Shown one piece after another: positions 35,501 through 44,853 of a stretch of DNA of 64,000 bases. Source of the DNA: Camellia lanceoleosa (taxonomy: Eukaryota; Streptophyta; Magnoliopsida; Ericales; Theaceae); assembly GCA_025200525.1 (NCBI GenBank), contig CM045762.1, positions 192,287,154-192,351,153 on the forward strand, written 5' to 3'. The number at the start of each line of letters is the position of its first letter. Within the stretch, counting starts at the first letter, position 1. Below the pieces are notes generated by a model, which did no database searches, was not told the DNA's origin, and worked only from the letters and a program-made list of their open reading frames with translations. Position numbers and translations under genes: made by a program.

Positions 35501-36301
35501 CCGAGCCTACTCTAGCTTGCATATTATGCCTGTGTCGCATTAGCCACTTAACATGAATTAGGTCATGCATGATTGCTAACCCTATTAATTGTTTTTGGCA
35601 CGGAGTACAATGTGAGTTTTATTGCTTTAGCATATCGCATGCGTGTGATTGTTAACATGACAATAGAATTGCCATGCGGCTAATTGCTTACATGATATAA
35701 ATTGTTTGTATGCCTGTGGGTGGAGGTTAGATTGCGTGAGTTGGGAATACTCATTGAAATCCGAATTTTTAGTCTACTTGCGAGTAGCAAAAACCAACAC
35801 GTTTTTCGAGACAAAACGGATATGCAATGTTTATTTTCAAATTAGGCAATCTAGTCTATACTTGTTTGCTGTGCGCATAACATAGTAATTCTAGGCTAAT
35901 AAATGGAATAAGAACGCATAAAGTTTTCAAAAACGGATATCATGTTTAGTAGAGGCCGGTCTTCGGACCGGGCAAAAGGGGGTGCTCATAGCTGACCTTC
36001 CCCGATCGTACCCAAGCTCCCGAGCCAAGTGTACTTTGGTGATGACGGACACGTGGCCTTCGGCACCGAGTCAGGATTTCCTAAATTCCCCGTTTTAAAA
36101 TATTTAGGTGGCGACTCTGTAATCTGGCAAAGCAGTCCATGTTTGGCACTACTTTTCAAAAAATCAATTTTCTTCAAAACGATTTGCCAGAGGTGGACTC
36201 TTTGGTTCAGAATACGAACTGCCGCTTCTTTTTTTCAAACAAAGAAGAAGAAAAGCAGGGGAGTCAGAACTGTAGCGCGGGTCCCAAGCGGGCTGGTTAC
36301 A
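32524..36301 (+). repeat. 3' LTR of element A (3778 bp)
   Basis: It matches the 5' LTR over its full length. Differences noticed include single-base changes, a few one- or two-base indels, and a perfect 26-bp G-box palindrome at 32922-32947 where the 5' LTR has one mismatch. It ends GGCTGGTTACA, directly followed by the TSD gtcct and B's gag. Confidence 0.95.
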
Positions 36302-37693
36302 GTCCTTTAGCGCATAACAGCTTTCGGTTTCGTGGCCATGATCTTTGTGATATTCGCATCGTCTGTCCCTTCTTCGTGTGTCGGGAGGCCCCACCATCTT
36401 GGTCGGCCACTTGAAGAATGGGAGGTGCTGGATTTTGGTCATTACTGCCGCAATCGGCTCTGTTAACTCCGTATACTTCTTGTCGGTTCGTCTTGGGCGT
36501 CTGCTGTCGACTTGTAGTTGTTCGTTCGTTCGGTGGGGGCATTGATCACTTGATCGCCGGGACTCCCGTCTTTTGTCTCGCTTGGTTCGTTGCCGGGGCT
36601 CAGGGCTTGGTGGCGGCACGGAGCTTATTGGTCGAGCAATTTCGGGGAGGGCCGTTTTGCTGGATATTTGTACGGCTTTTATCCTCAAGGCATCATCTTC
36701 AACTTTGCAATATTCTTCTACTTTCTTCATTAATGCCCAAACTGTTTTGGGGGGCCTTCTGGTCAGGGAACTGCGAAGAGCGCTGTCGGGATGTAAGCCC
36801 ATTTTGAAAGCAGTGATGGCCATGGAGTCATTGCAAGCGTCGTCCACAAGGTTGAAGCATTCCCAATATCGTGCCGAATACGCTCTGAGCGTTTCTCCCG
36901 ACTGGATCTGCATAGCCCAAAGGGAGTCGGCCTGTTTCGGTTGTACCTCGTTGGTGATGAACCTGGCCCTGAAGGATTTCTGCAGTTGGCGGAAACTTTT
37001 GATTGAAGCTGGCTCCAGCTTGTAATACCACCTGACGGCCAGTGGACCTAGGCTGCTGGGGAATATCCGGCACATAAGGGCTTCGTTATCTGCGTGCAGC
37101 GTCATGGCTTGTTTGTAATCACGGATATGATCAGTGGGGTCTGACTTTCCATCATAAAGAGTGAATGACGGAGCTTTGAATTTCTTGGGCAGGACCGCCC
37201 TTGCAATCCGTCGGACGAAAGGGTCGTGCTGGTCTTCCTCGTTTGAGCTGCTTCTCCTGCGCTTGTTTCTCGTTCGTAGATCCTTTTCGGAGGAGCTGGA
37301 GGTTTCGGATTGTTCCCTCGCACCGAGCTCCGTAGATGACGAATTGGAGTTGCTGTTAGTATCGTTTGGTCGAGCCCGAGGTTGCTGCCCGCCTACCCTC
37401 GGAGGTCGCTCTGGTTCCTGGCGTATGGCCTCTTTGGATTTCGCTACTTCGAGGGCCAAATCTTGACGGAGTCGTTCGTTTTCAGCGATCATGTTCTCGA
37501 GCCTTTGTTCGTTCTGCTTGGCTTGTTCTATGATAGTCTGCATTGTTTCTTGCGCTGAGTTTGTTGGCGAGTTGAAGTTCAAAGCGCGTCGTGCCGCGAT
37601 GGTTTCTTTTCCGAGCATATTAGCTGGGGTGAGGTCATCTCCTTGTGTGATCTCGTCGGTAGCTATCGGAGGGTCTTCGGTCATGTCTTCCAT
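36302..37693 (-). pseudogene. element B gag (N-terminal and capsid region), cut by element A
   Basis: Minus-strand frame from ATG at 37693 to the A insertion at 36302 (464 codons). In order: an acidic N-terminus with ANMLGKETIAARRALNF, a coiled-coil segment, Arg/Ser-rich linkers, then the Retrotrans_gag (PF03732) capsid region (FKAPSFTLYDGKSDPTDHI, EALMCRIFPSSLGPLAVRWY, LWAMQIQSGETLRAYSARYW) and a knuckle CEYHKDHGHETESCYALKD. The frame is uninterrupted up to the insertion and, after the TSD, would continue in frame into the protease at 18639. It thus appears to have been open until A arrived. The few codons read on into A's LTR are not part of it. Confidence 0.9.
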
Positions 37694-37709
37694 GGATGTA
37701 TTTTGAGTA

Positions 37710-37727
37710 TTCCCACAGACGGCGCCA
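37710..37727 (-). promoter_or_regulatory. primer binding site of element B
   Basis: On the minus strand TGGCGCCGTCTGTGGGAA lies two bases after the LTR end ACCACA. The first nine bases equal a tRNA-Asp-type PBS; the rest does not, so the primer is uncertain. Element E has the identical site (59122-59139). Confidence 0.7.
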
Positions 37728-37729
37728 AT

Positions 37730-38134
37730 TGTGGTGAAAGGGTTTTGGAAATACTCTCAGAATCCTGGAAGCCGCTGATGATCCTCTGCTAGTCACCTGA
37801 AAGAATACAAACTCCGGTCGGGGTTGCCGGGATTAGCACTCCGACAGACAAGTCAGTTCCTCTGCTCAAGAAAGCTTGTTTACTAAGTTTTTAGAAGTGG
37901 TTTTTGCATACCTGCTCTCGTTCATTGCCATTGTATTTATACTCGTTTCTTCTGATCCTCGGGACCAGAGCCTACTTTTTCAATCATTATCTATTCCTCC
38001 ATTCGGCTCTAGGGATCCCTCTCTATTCGGTCACTAACGCTATCCGGCCCCATATCCTTGCGGGATATGTGCCGGCTAGCTTCAAGCTTCTGAAATACAC
38101 ATCCTCCACCTCCTCCAAGTATTCGGCTACCACA
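37730..38134 (-). repeat. 5' LTR of element B
   Basis: 405 bp, nearly identical to 10882-11286. TATAAATA lies at 37941-37934 on the minus strand. The TSD ctagg follows at 38135-38139. Confidence 0.95.
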
Positions 38135-40781
38135 CTAGGAAAGACAGTAAACCGCCTCGGGAAGAGTGCCCAATGCAACGCGCGCTCTGGTCCTGCTCGG
38201 AAGTGCACTGCCATGCATAGACTGCCTCTGTTTTCCCTGCTCTGCTCCTCTGAAGACTGCCAAAGTCTCATAACTGCTCCCCTGGACACTGGGGGACACC
38301 ACCGGCTGAGTAGGACTTCCACCGGCAGTGGTATGTAGTCATCGGCACTGAATGGCTCCATCGGCCTCCGATTGACTACTGGTCGGCACTAAATACTGCC
38401 GGTCGGCAATAAGTTCCTGCAGAACCTGCAACTCACAGCAGCAGAGGGCAGGGCCTTGCATGGCAATGTAGTTCAAGCTATATATGCACCAGACAAGTCC
38501 CTTTTCATGTGTATGACTTGAAGGGACATAGTTCTTGGTTCTCGGACCACCAATCGTGCATTTCCATGCATGATGGCCCGAGAGACCAAGTGTGCACTTT
38601 CAATATCAAATGAAATGCAAACCACATAATCACATAAGAGGGCCAACCTCTATCACACTCACTTCAAGAGGCCAAGCATGCACATTGATGCAATGCAATC
38701 CTAAGCATGTGAGCATGCGAGCTAGCATGCAATATGGGCAATGCAATGTAAGGATGCTAGTATGCAAACAAACATACAAGACAAGCATGCAAGCTAAGCA
38801 AAGGGGTAGACTTAGACATAACTTGGGCAGCCCTAATTAAGCCCAAAACAGTGGCCAAAATGCAAAGGAAATGAGGCCAAACACACATACACACATGCAC
38901 ATGTCAAGGCACAAACCTAAGCATCAAGCAAGCAAGCTTCAAGCATACTTAATAGAGGCTAAGTATGGACAACTAGCATGCATTATAAAGCTCTGAAATC
39001 ATATAAAACATGGTGCCAAACCAAGTAATAAGGATAAGCAAGGCATGCATAGAAGATCCAACATTCAAAGCAAGCTAAAGGGGGCATTGAACCACACTTA
39101 GCAAGACAACCATGGCATGCATTAAACAACTAAAAATAGGTTTTTAGTATGTTAAAACAAGGCTAAAAGATTACTTAGATGGCATCTAAGTGGCTCAAAT
39201 ATGAAGGCATACTCAAGTGCCTAACATGGAGCATAAGGCACAAACTCTTGAAACATCAAAGAGATATTGAAAGGCAAGCATGTGAGCATGTTAAGTGGAC
39301 TGAAATAACATACTAAGTGGTTCCAAACCACCAAATTGAAGCAAGTAATGCATGCTACACATGCACACACTTAAGGCCAACAAGCCAAATATGCAAAGAG
39401 GCTATACTAGGCATGCCAAGATCAACCCAAACACCTATGGACAGACCTAAAGCATGGCAAAATAAGCACAAAACCTTCATGAGGCTAAGCCCAAAACATG
39501 CTCAAACAAAGGCACACAACCTAAGGCATGTTAAGGCAATCACAAGGCATTACATGGTAGGTATGCTAAGCATGCATGGTGTACCAAAACCAACTTAAGA
39601 CAATGTTATATCATGGCATAATAAGCATGAAAAACAGCCTAGACATGATCTACAAACACTTCAACAAAGGCTCCCTCAAGATGCCAAAAAGTGTCCGTTT
39701 CAAGGACAACAAGGAGAGGGGGTGGCCCTCTCCTTCTTGGGGCTTCAAGGCATCATCTTCACCACTGAAATCCCTCAAGATTTCAGTGGTGAAGAGACCC
39801 AAAGACCAAAATCCCGGAGCTCTCACAAAATGGCACAAAACAAGGGCCTTACAAGGCCTAAGAGGGGTCAAACTTTCCCAAAACACAAAACACTCTTAAC
39901 AAACTATCAAGAGGGCCTAAAAATAGAACTTTTATGTATTAAACACTAAGCTTAAAAGCAGTTCTAAGATAGGCAAAAATACAAAGCAAAAAAGGGGTAA
40001 AAAGTGACTACTTTCTTACCCTTGAAGAACTTCTTCACCAATGATAATTTTGTTGCTTCCTTGAGCTCAAATCCAGCCAAGGACCTCAAGAACAAGCTCT
40101 GGTCCTTGAAGAAACCAAGAAAAGGTGAAAGACTAGGTGTTTGTGTGCAATAGTAAGACACAAAGCACCTAGCACACACACGAGGGAGATATAGAGATAG
40201 GAGATGAATGGAACTCAAACCCTAAAACTAGAGGTTGCTCTGTGTTTTCTAACCAAAATATCTCTAACCCTCCAACCTTAAAGCAAGGGAGAGAAGGGCT
40301 CCTCTTATAGAGGAGCCAAACTTGTAATGCTTACAAGTTAAGCAACCAAGAGGGGCATCCCTCCATACACGTGTATGGAGGGGAAGCCAACGCCATACAG
40401 CTGTTAGAAAATATCTCCAAATGCAACTGAACAGTAATCGGCTAGCAAAAAATGTCATTTTGACAAAATTGACTGCCGACCGGCAACAAAGAGTGCCGAC
40501 CGGCAATATATATTGCCGATGGCACAAAACCCCGGCCGGTGGCCTCTAGCCACGACCGGTGATGTGTGGAGGTGCCTCACAAGGCATTCCCTGCCCCTCC
40601 AAGGCAAAACACAAGTGTTTGGTGCAAAACCAGACACAAAACGGTCGAATTCGGGGATCCTGAGGCAGGGCGTGTAGTCGAGACCTCCAGGAACTCCAAA
40701 TGAACACAAACAAGGATGATCACCGAGTGTTCCAACGGTGACGTCCAAGTCTTGAGGACGGTAAAAAATGGGGTGTCTACA
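38135..40781 (-). repeat. element C 3' LTR, remainder right of element B
   Basis: It continues from 10881 and matches 53836-56444 of C's other LTR closely. Its right end, GGGGTGTCTACA, is the minus-strand LTR start. It carries GGTCGGCAC words (about 38385-38410 and 40475-40520) and the promoter elements listed next. Confidence 0.9.
40297..40382 (-). promoter_or_regulatory. LTR core promoter of element C with three inverted repeats
   Basis: Three perfect inverted repeats lie in 86 bases: an 8-bp stem (GGCTCCTC/GAGGAGCC) with the TATA box in its 5-base loop (40297-40317), CTTGTAA-TGC-TTACAAG (40321-40337), and a 24-bp palindrome around CACGTG (40359-40382). On the minus strand the order is G-box, stem, TATA, as in element A. 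In C's 5' LTR the first two are kept (55988 onward) but the G-box palindrome is deleted. Confidence 0.6.
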
Positions 40782-40794
40782 GTTGCCCCTCTTT
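40782..40794 (-). promoter_or_regulatory. polypurine tract of element C
   Basis: Minus-strand AAAGAGGGGCAAC abuts the LTR start and is identical to that of element A. Confidence 0.8.
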
Positions 40795-42894
40795 GATAGA
40801 ACTCGGAAGTCATAACAATGACGGGAGTGAACGTCAAAGCCCAGAGACGACCCATTTTTGATGAGGCCGAAGACTTAAACAAACATGCAAGACAAGTAAG
40901 ATATGTGCCCGAAGGCAGGGGCAAAATGCAACTGAAAATGCAAGAAGCCGAGCATAACTTATGATCATGCAAAGAAAACTGTAACGAAGCACACATGTAA
41001 CAGTTCTAAGCTAGAATACCCCAAGCTACACTACAATGCAGGAAGGGATGTTAGAGAATTATGAAATTCTCGATACGTCTCACTCGGAGGATACAATACC
41101 TGTCCGGTTCGTCTAGTTGCACCAGCTTCAAATGAACCGTACATACAATATCGTGCCTGCAAAAGGAAGCAACTTTAACAGATACAATATCGTTAGTGAT
41201 ATGCATGACAATGCAATCGAAAACTGCGTGACAACGCAGTGCACTGACAAGTGCAAATGAGGTGCGCAAGATAGCGCGATTGAAATGCATGCAAAATGAA
41301 TTGAAATGCACAAAATAGTGCGATAATATGCAATTGAATCTAATGTAATGCAAACGATATGCAAAACTACAAAAACAAATATGAACAATGCAAATTACAT
41401 GTAATGCAATTGAATCATGATCCAATCATGAGCGGTTCAAAACCACACCAATGTCAAATAGATTGATGGAGATGCAAAGTCCGTCTACCATAGAAAAGGT
41501 GCCGCAACCCTCAAACCAACATACCAGCGTGGAATAGGCGCGTACACATGCAAAACTATGTAGACGGACACAAGAACAAGTATTGGGTGGATTGACATAA
41601 GTGGGGGAACAACCCGCTAACGAAAGAACAATGATCCTAATGCTGGACGCAATGAATTACACTACAATGTAAAATACATACAATGGATATGGCGCGCGGG
41701 CCAAATCGTATCTTGCCTAGGAAAGGCATGTACACGTACAGGCCATGTCTAACACAGAAAAGGTGCCGCAACCCTCAAACCAACATACCAGCGTGGAATA
41801 GGTGCGTATACATACAGAATTATGCTTCGACATGAAAAGTATGGGCACATACGAGACCAAGCTCAACAAGGAAAGGCGCAAGCCATAGATGAAGGTGATG
41901 CAGTGGATGCATGCAACGGAATGGATACAACGGGTATGGCACGCAGGCCAAACCAAGTCTTGCCTAGGAAAGGCATGTACGCGTACAAACCGTGTCTAAT
42001 CACAGAAAAGGTGCCGCAACCCTCAAACCAACATACCAACGTGGAATAGGTGCATACACATGCAGAATTGTGCTTTGACGTGGAAAGTATGGACACATAC
42101 CAGACCAAGCTCAACAAGGAAAGGCGCGAGCCATAAATGGAGGTGATGCAATGGATGCATGCAATCTACAATGCAATGGATGGAATGTAAATGCATGACG
42201 ATGCACTACATATAGTGAAATGCATGACAATGCAGTATGATGCAATGGCTATGATTGCAGTTTTCCCTATTCTCCCAACATGGCGATATATTAGGTTGGT
42301 TCAGTATCCAGAATTGAGGTGCAAACACGCTGCCTCAACCTATGGGGCTTCCATGCAGATTTCAAGCTGAGGGTACACCCCCTGGGTATTTAAACCAGAC
42401 TTTAGTCTCGGAAATCCCGAACCTTTGCGTTCTAGGCATAAGCCATTTAAACTCTAGTTTTCACCGTCCCCATTGGTCTCCTAGGAACTCACCGCAAACA
42501 CAGGCAGGTGGCTTTACCAGACCACCGGAAGTCGTTCGGGCACGACAAACACAAAAGAAATTTCACCTTCAGAGGATTTAAGGTCTCCTAGACCGTGGGC
42601 GTGTTTTTGGTCCCGCCGGACCGGGATGCACAGTGATGCACATTGCAAGTGCATAACCTATGATCGTACAAAGGATGCTGTGATGAAGCAAATATGCAAA
42701 ATGAATGCAACATTTTAAGCGAATGCTATGCAAGCTAGTAAACATGAACCAAACTACACCTCATGCAGAAAGGATGTAAGAAAATTATGCAATTCTCACA
42801 GCGTCTCACGCGGAGAAGGCTAAGAGCAACTACCGAGAATACCCTGAGTCTCAAACACAACATCTCTTAGTGTATCGTACATAGGAGAAGAAAA
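40795..42894. other. 3' non-coding region of element C
   Basis: No gene is seen. The first 100 bases are conserved with A and D. A ~250-bp unit ('gaaaaggtgccgcaaccctc', 'cctaggaaaggcatgta') is repeated two to three times between 41490 and 42170, at 41492, 41755 and 42003. Near 42570-42625 the 'ggtctcctagacc' and 'ggtcccgccggacc' hairpin words seen in A recur. Confidence 0.6.
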
Positions 42895-43995
42895 GAAAAA
42901 AAAAGAAACCTCTCAGCATAGCACACGCGAGAGAGAAAAGAAAAGCCTCTCCGCGTAGCACATGCGAGGGAGAAAAAGAAAAGCCTCTCAACGTAGCACA
43001 CGCGAGAGAGGAAAGGGAAAAGCCTCTCCGCGTGGCACACGTGAAGGAGGAAAGAGAAAAGCCTCTCTGCGTAGCACACGCGAAGGAGGAAAGAGAAAAG
43101 CCTCTCCGCGTAGCACATGCGAAGGAGGAAAGAGAAAAGCCTCTCTGTGTGGCACACGCGAAGGAGGAAAAGAAAAACCTCTCAGCGTAGCACACGCGAG
43201 AGAGGAAAGGGAAAAGCCTCGCCGCGTAGCACACGCGAAGGAGGAAAGAGAAAAGCCTCTCCGCGTGGCACACGCGAAGGAGGAAAAGAAAGGCCTGTCA
43301 GCGTAGCACACGCGAGAGAGGAAAGAGAAGCCTCTTCGCGTGGCACACGGGAGAGGGGAAAGAAAAGCAAAAAGAAACCTCTCGGCGTAGCACACACGAG
43401 AGAGGAAAGAAAAGAAAAAAGAAACCTCTCGGCGTAGCACACGCGAGGGAGGAAAGAGAAACCTCTTCGCGTGGCACACGCGAGAAAGGAAAGAGAAGCC
43501 TCTTCGCGTGGCACACGCGAGAGAGGAAAGAGAAGCCTCTTCGCGTGGCACACGCGAGAGGGGAAAGAAAAGCAAAAAGAAACCTCTCGGCGTAGCACAC
43601 GCGAGAGAGGAAAGAGAAGCCTCTCCGCGTGGCACACGCGAGAGGGGAAAGAAAAGCAAAAAGAAACCTCTCGGCGTAGCACACGCGAGAGAGGAAAGAG
43701 AAGCCTCTCCGCGTGGCACACACGAGAGGGGAAAGAAAAGCAAAAAGAAACCTCTCGGCGTAGCACATGTGAGAGAGGAAAGAGAAGCCTCTTCGCGTGG
43801 CAAATGCGAGAGGGGAAAGAAAAGCAAAAAGAAACCTCTCGGCGTAGCACACGTGAGAGAGGAAAGAGAAGCCTCTTCGCGTGGCACACGCGAGAGGGGA
43901 AAGAAAAGCAAAAAGAAACCTCTCGGCGTAGCACACGTGAGAGAGGAAAGAGAAGCCTCTTCGCGTGGCACACGCGAGAGGGGAAAGAACAACAA
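42895..43995. repeat. tandem array of 38-47 bp units with CGCGTG hairpins
   Basis: Roughly two dozen units of the form 'gcctctccgcgtggcacacg' plus a purine stretch (gaggaaagagaa or ggggaaagaaaagcaaaaagaaa). In the right half two unit types pair into ~84-bp higher-order repeats. CGCGTG-GCA-CACGCG makes a 6-bp stem in most units. Several frames stay open across the array on both strands (up to about 380 codons), because the units lack stops and several unit lengths keep the frame; I do not regard these as genes. Confidence 0.92.
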
Positions 43996-44329
43996 CGCAA
44001 GTAAAAAGGCGCACAACGATGCGGGAGAAACATGCGTAACAACGCGAGTGAAATGAGTGCACAACAATGCAACTGTGATGTGTATCACGGCGCGATGCGA
44101 CGCACCGGACAGTGTGATGAATTCATGCAACGCATACGGGGCAACCTTTGAATCTTGTAAAAGGAAAAAGGATACAAAAAGGATACAACACTACATGAAT
44201 TCGAGCGCCACGCGCAGAAGACACGGTCCGAGGTCAAAACGGAGGCCGGTTGAGCGTCGGAGATGCACTTTTCTTGCACTTTCTTGAGCTATGAAGACCA
44301 GAAACTACCCATATGGCCTAAACAAGGCT

Positions 44330-44853
44330 GTAGGAAGGTCACCGGCCGGACTAGGAGACCACCAGCTATCCATCGGCTGCCAAAATGTTCCATCGGCACA
44401 ATATTGTGCCGATCGGAAGAATATACTGCCGACCGGCCAAAAATGCCTGAATCGGGGACAGTTTCGACATTTCACCTTGGGTCTTTTAAAATAGGGTTTT
44501 ATACCCTATTCTTTCACTTTCCCTCTAGCCGAAAATCACACACTCTCTCTCTAGAGTCTTTTTCCTTCCTGGATCCCTCATTTTCTTCGCGTTTTACGCC
44601 CGTTTCGTCGTCGAATTCGCGATTTCCTTCGCGTTTCGGACATTTTCAACCGATCAAAACTTTGTTTCGGTGCGTCCTTTGCTATTTCCACTTTTCGAGA
44701 CTTGTTCCCCTCGAGTTTCTCTCGAGTTTAGTGCCTTTTTCCAATTCCGGCTTTTCCGGCCATTTTTCACCCGCTCGGGGGTTGAATTTTCGTTGACTCT
44801 TTGCATCCTAGCCCGATTTTCCTTCTTCCGGCTATTTTCTCATCACCCTTGAC
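44330..44853 (+). promoter_or_regulatory. putative promoter of the antisense PMD gene in element C
   Basis: Upstream of the ATG at 44854 lie CCATCGGCTGCC (about 44370), CCATCGGCACAATATTGTGCCGATCGG split over 44391-44420, and TGCCGACCGGCC (about 44428). The same words, with the same T-rich spacing, stand upstream of the LTR TATA box in A (18885-18950). TTTTAAAATAGG and TTTATACCC near 44485-44506 are TATA-like, and a CT-rich patch (44540-44552) follows. The promoter role is inferred. Confidence 0.45.

Larger units (their letters stand above)
18640..36301 (+). mobile_element. element A: complete Ogre/Tat-like non-autonomous LTR retrotransposon
   Basis: 17.7 kb. Both LTRs begin TGTAGACACCCC and end GGCTGGTTACA, flanked by the TSD gtcct (18635-18639 and 36302-36306). 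Order: 5' LTR, tRNA-Arg-type PBS, short gag-like ORF with one stop, 3 kb non-coding including an A/G-rich tract, antisense PMD gene remnant, tandem repeats, PPT, 3' LTR. No protease, RT, RNase H or integrase was found in either strand. It is the youngest insertion, lying inside B's gag. By eye I count roughly two dozen differences between its ~3.78 kb LTRs. It matches the definition of a TR-GAG-like element, with an added antisense gene. Confidence 0.93.
10882..38134 (-). mobile_element. element B: Retand/Tat-like non-autonomous LTR retrotransposon, split by A
   Basis: B has two 405-bp LTRs (10882-11286 and 37730-38134) with TGTGGT...ACCACA ends. I count only two differences between them. It is flanked by the TSD ctagg. 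In its own (minus) direction: 5' LTR, PBS, gag (37693-36302), element A, protease (18639-17969), an 18-unit 51-bp tandem array, two antisense coding regions, 3' LTR. Without A it is about 9.6 kb. The pol frame ends right after the protease; RT, RNase H and integrase are absent. Gag-protease content, a tandem array and an antisense ORF next to the 3' LTR resemble Retand-type elements of the Tat lineage. Confidence 0.9.

Noticed and set aside
42988..44130. Long ORFs (up to 380 codons) on both strands over the CGCGTG array
   Set aside because: They are open in several frames on both strands because the repeat unit lacks stops and several unit lengths keep frame. The products are simple Arg/Lys- or Phe/Ser-rich repeats with no domain.
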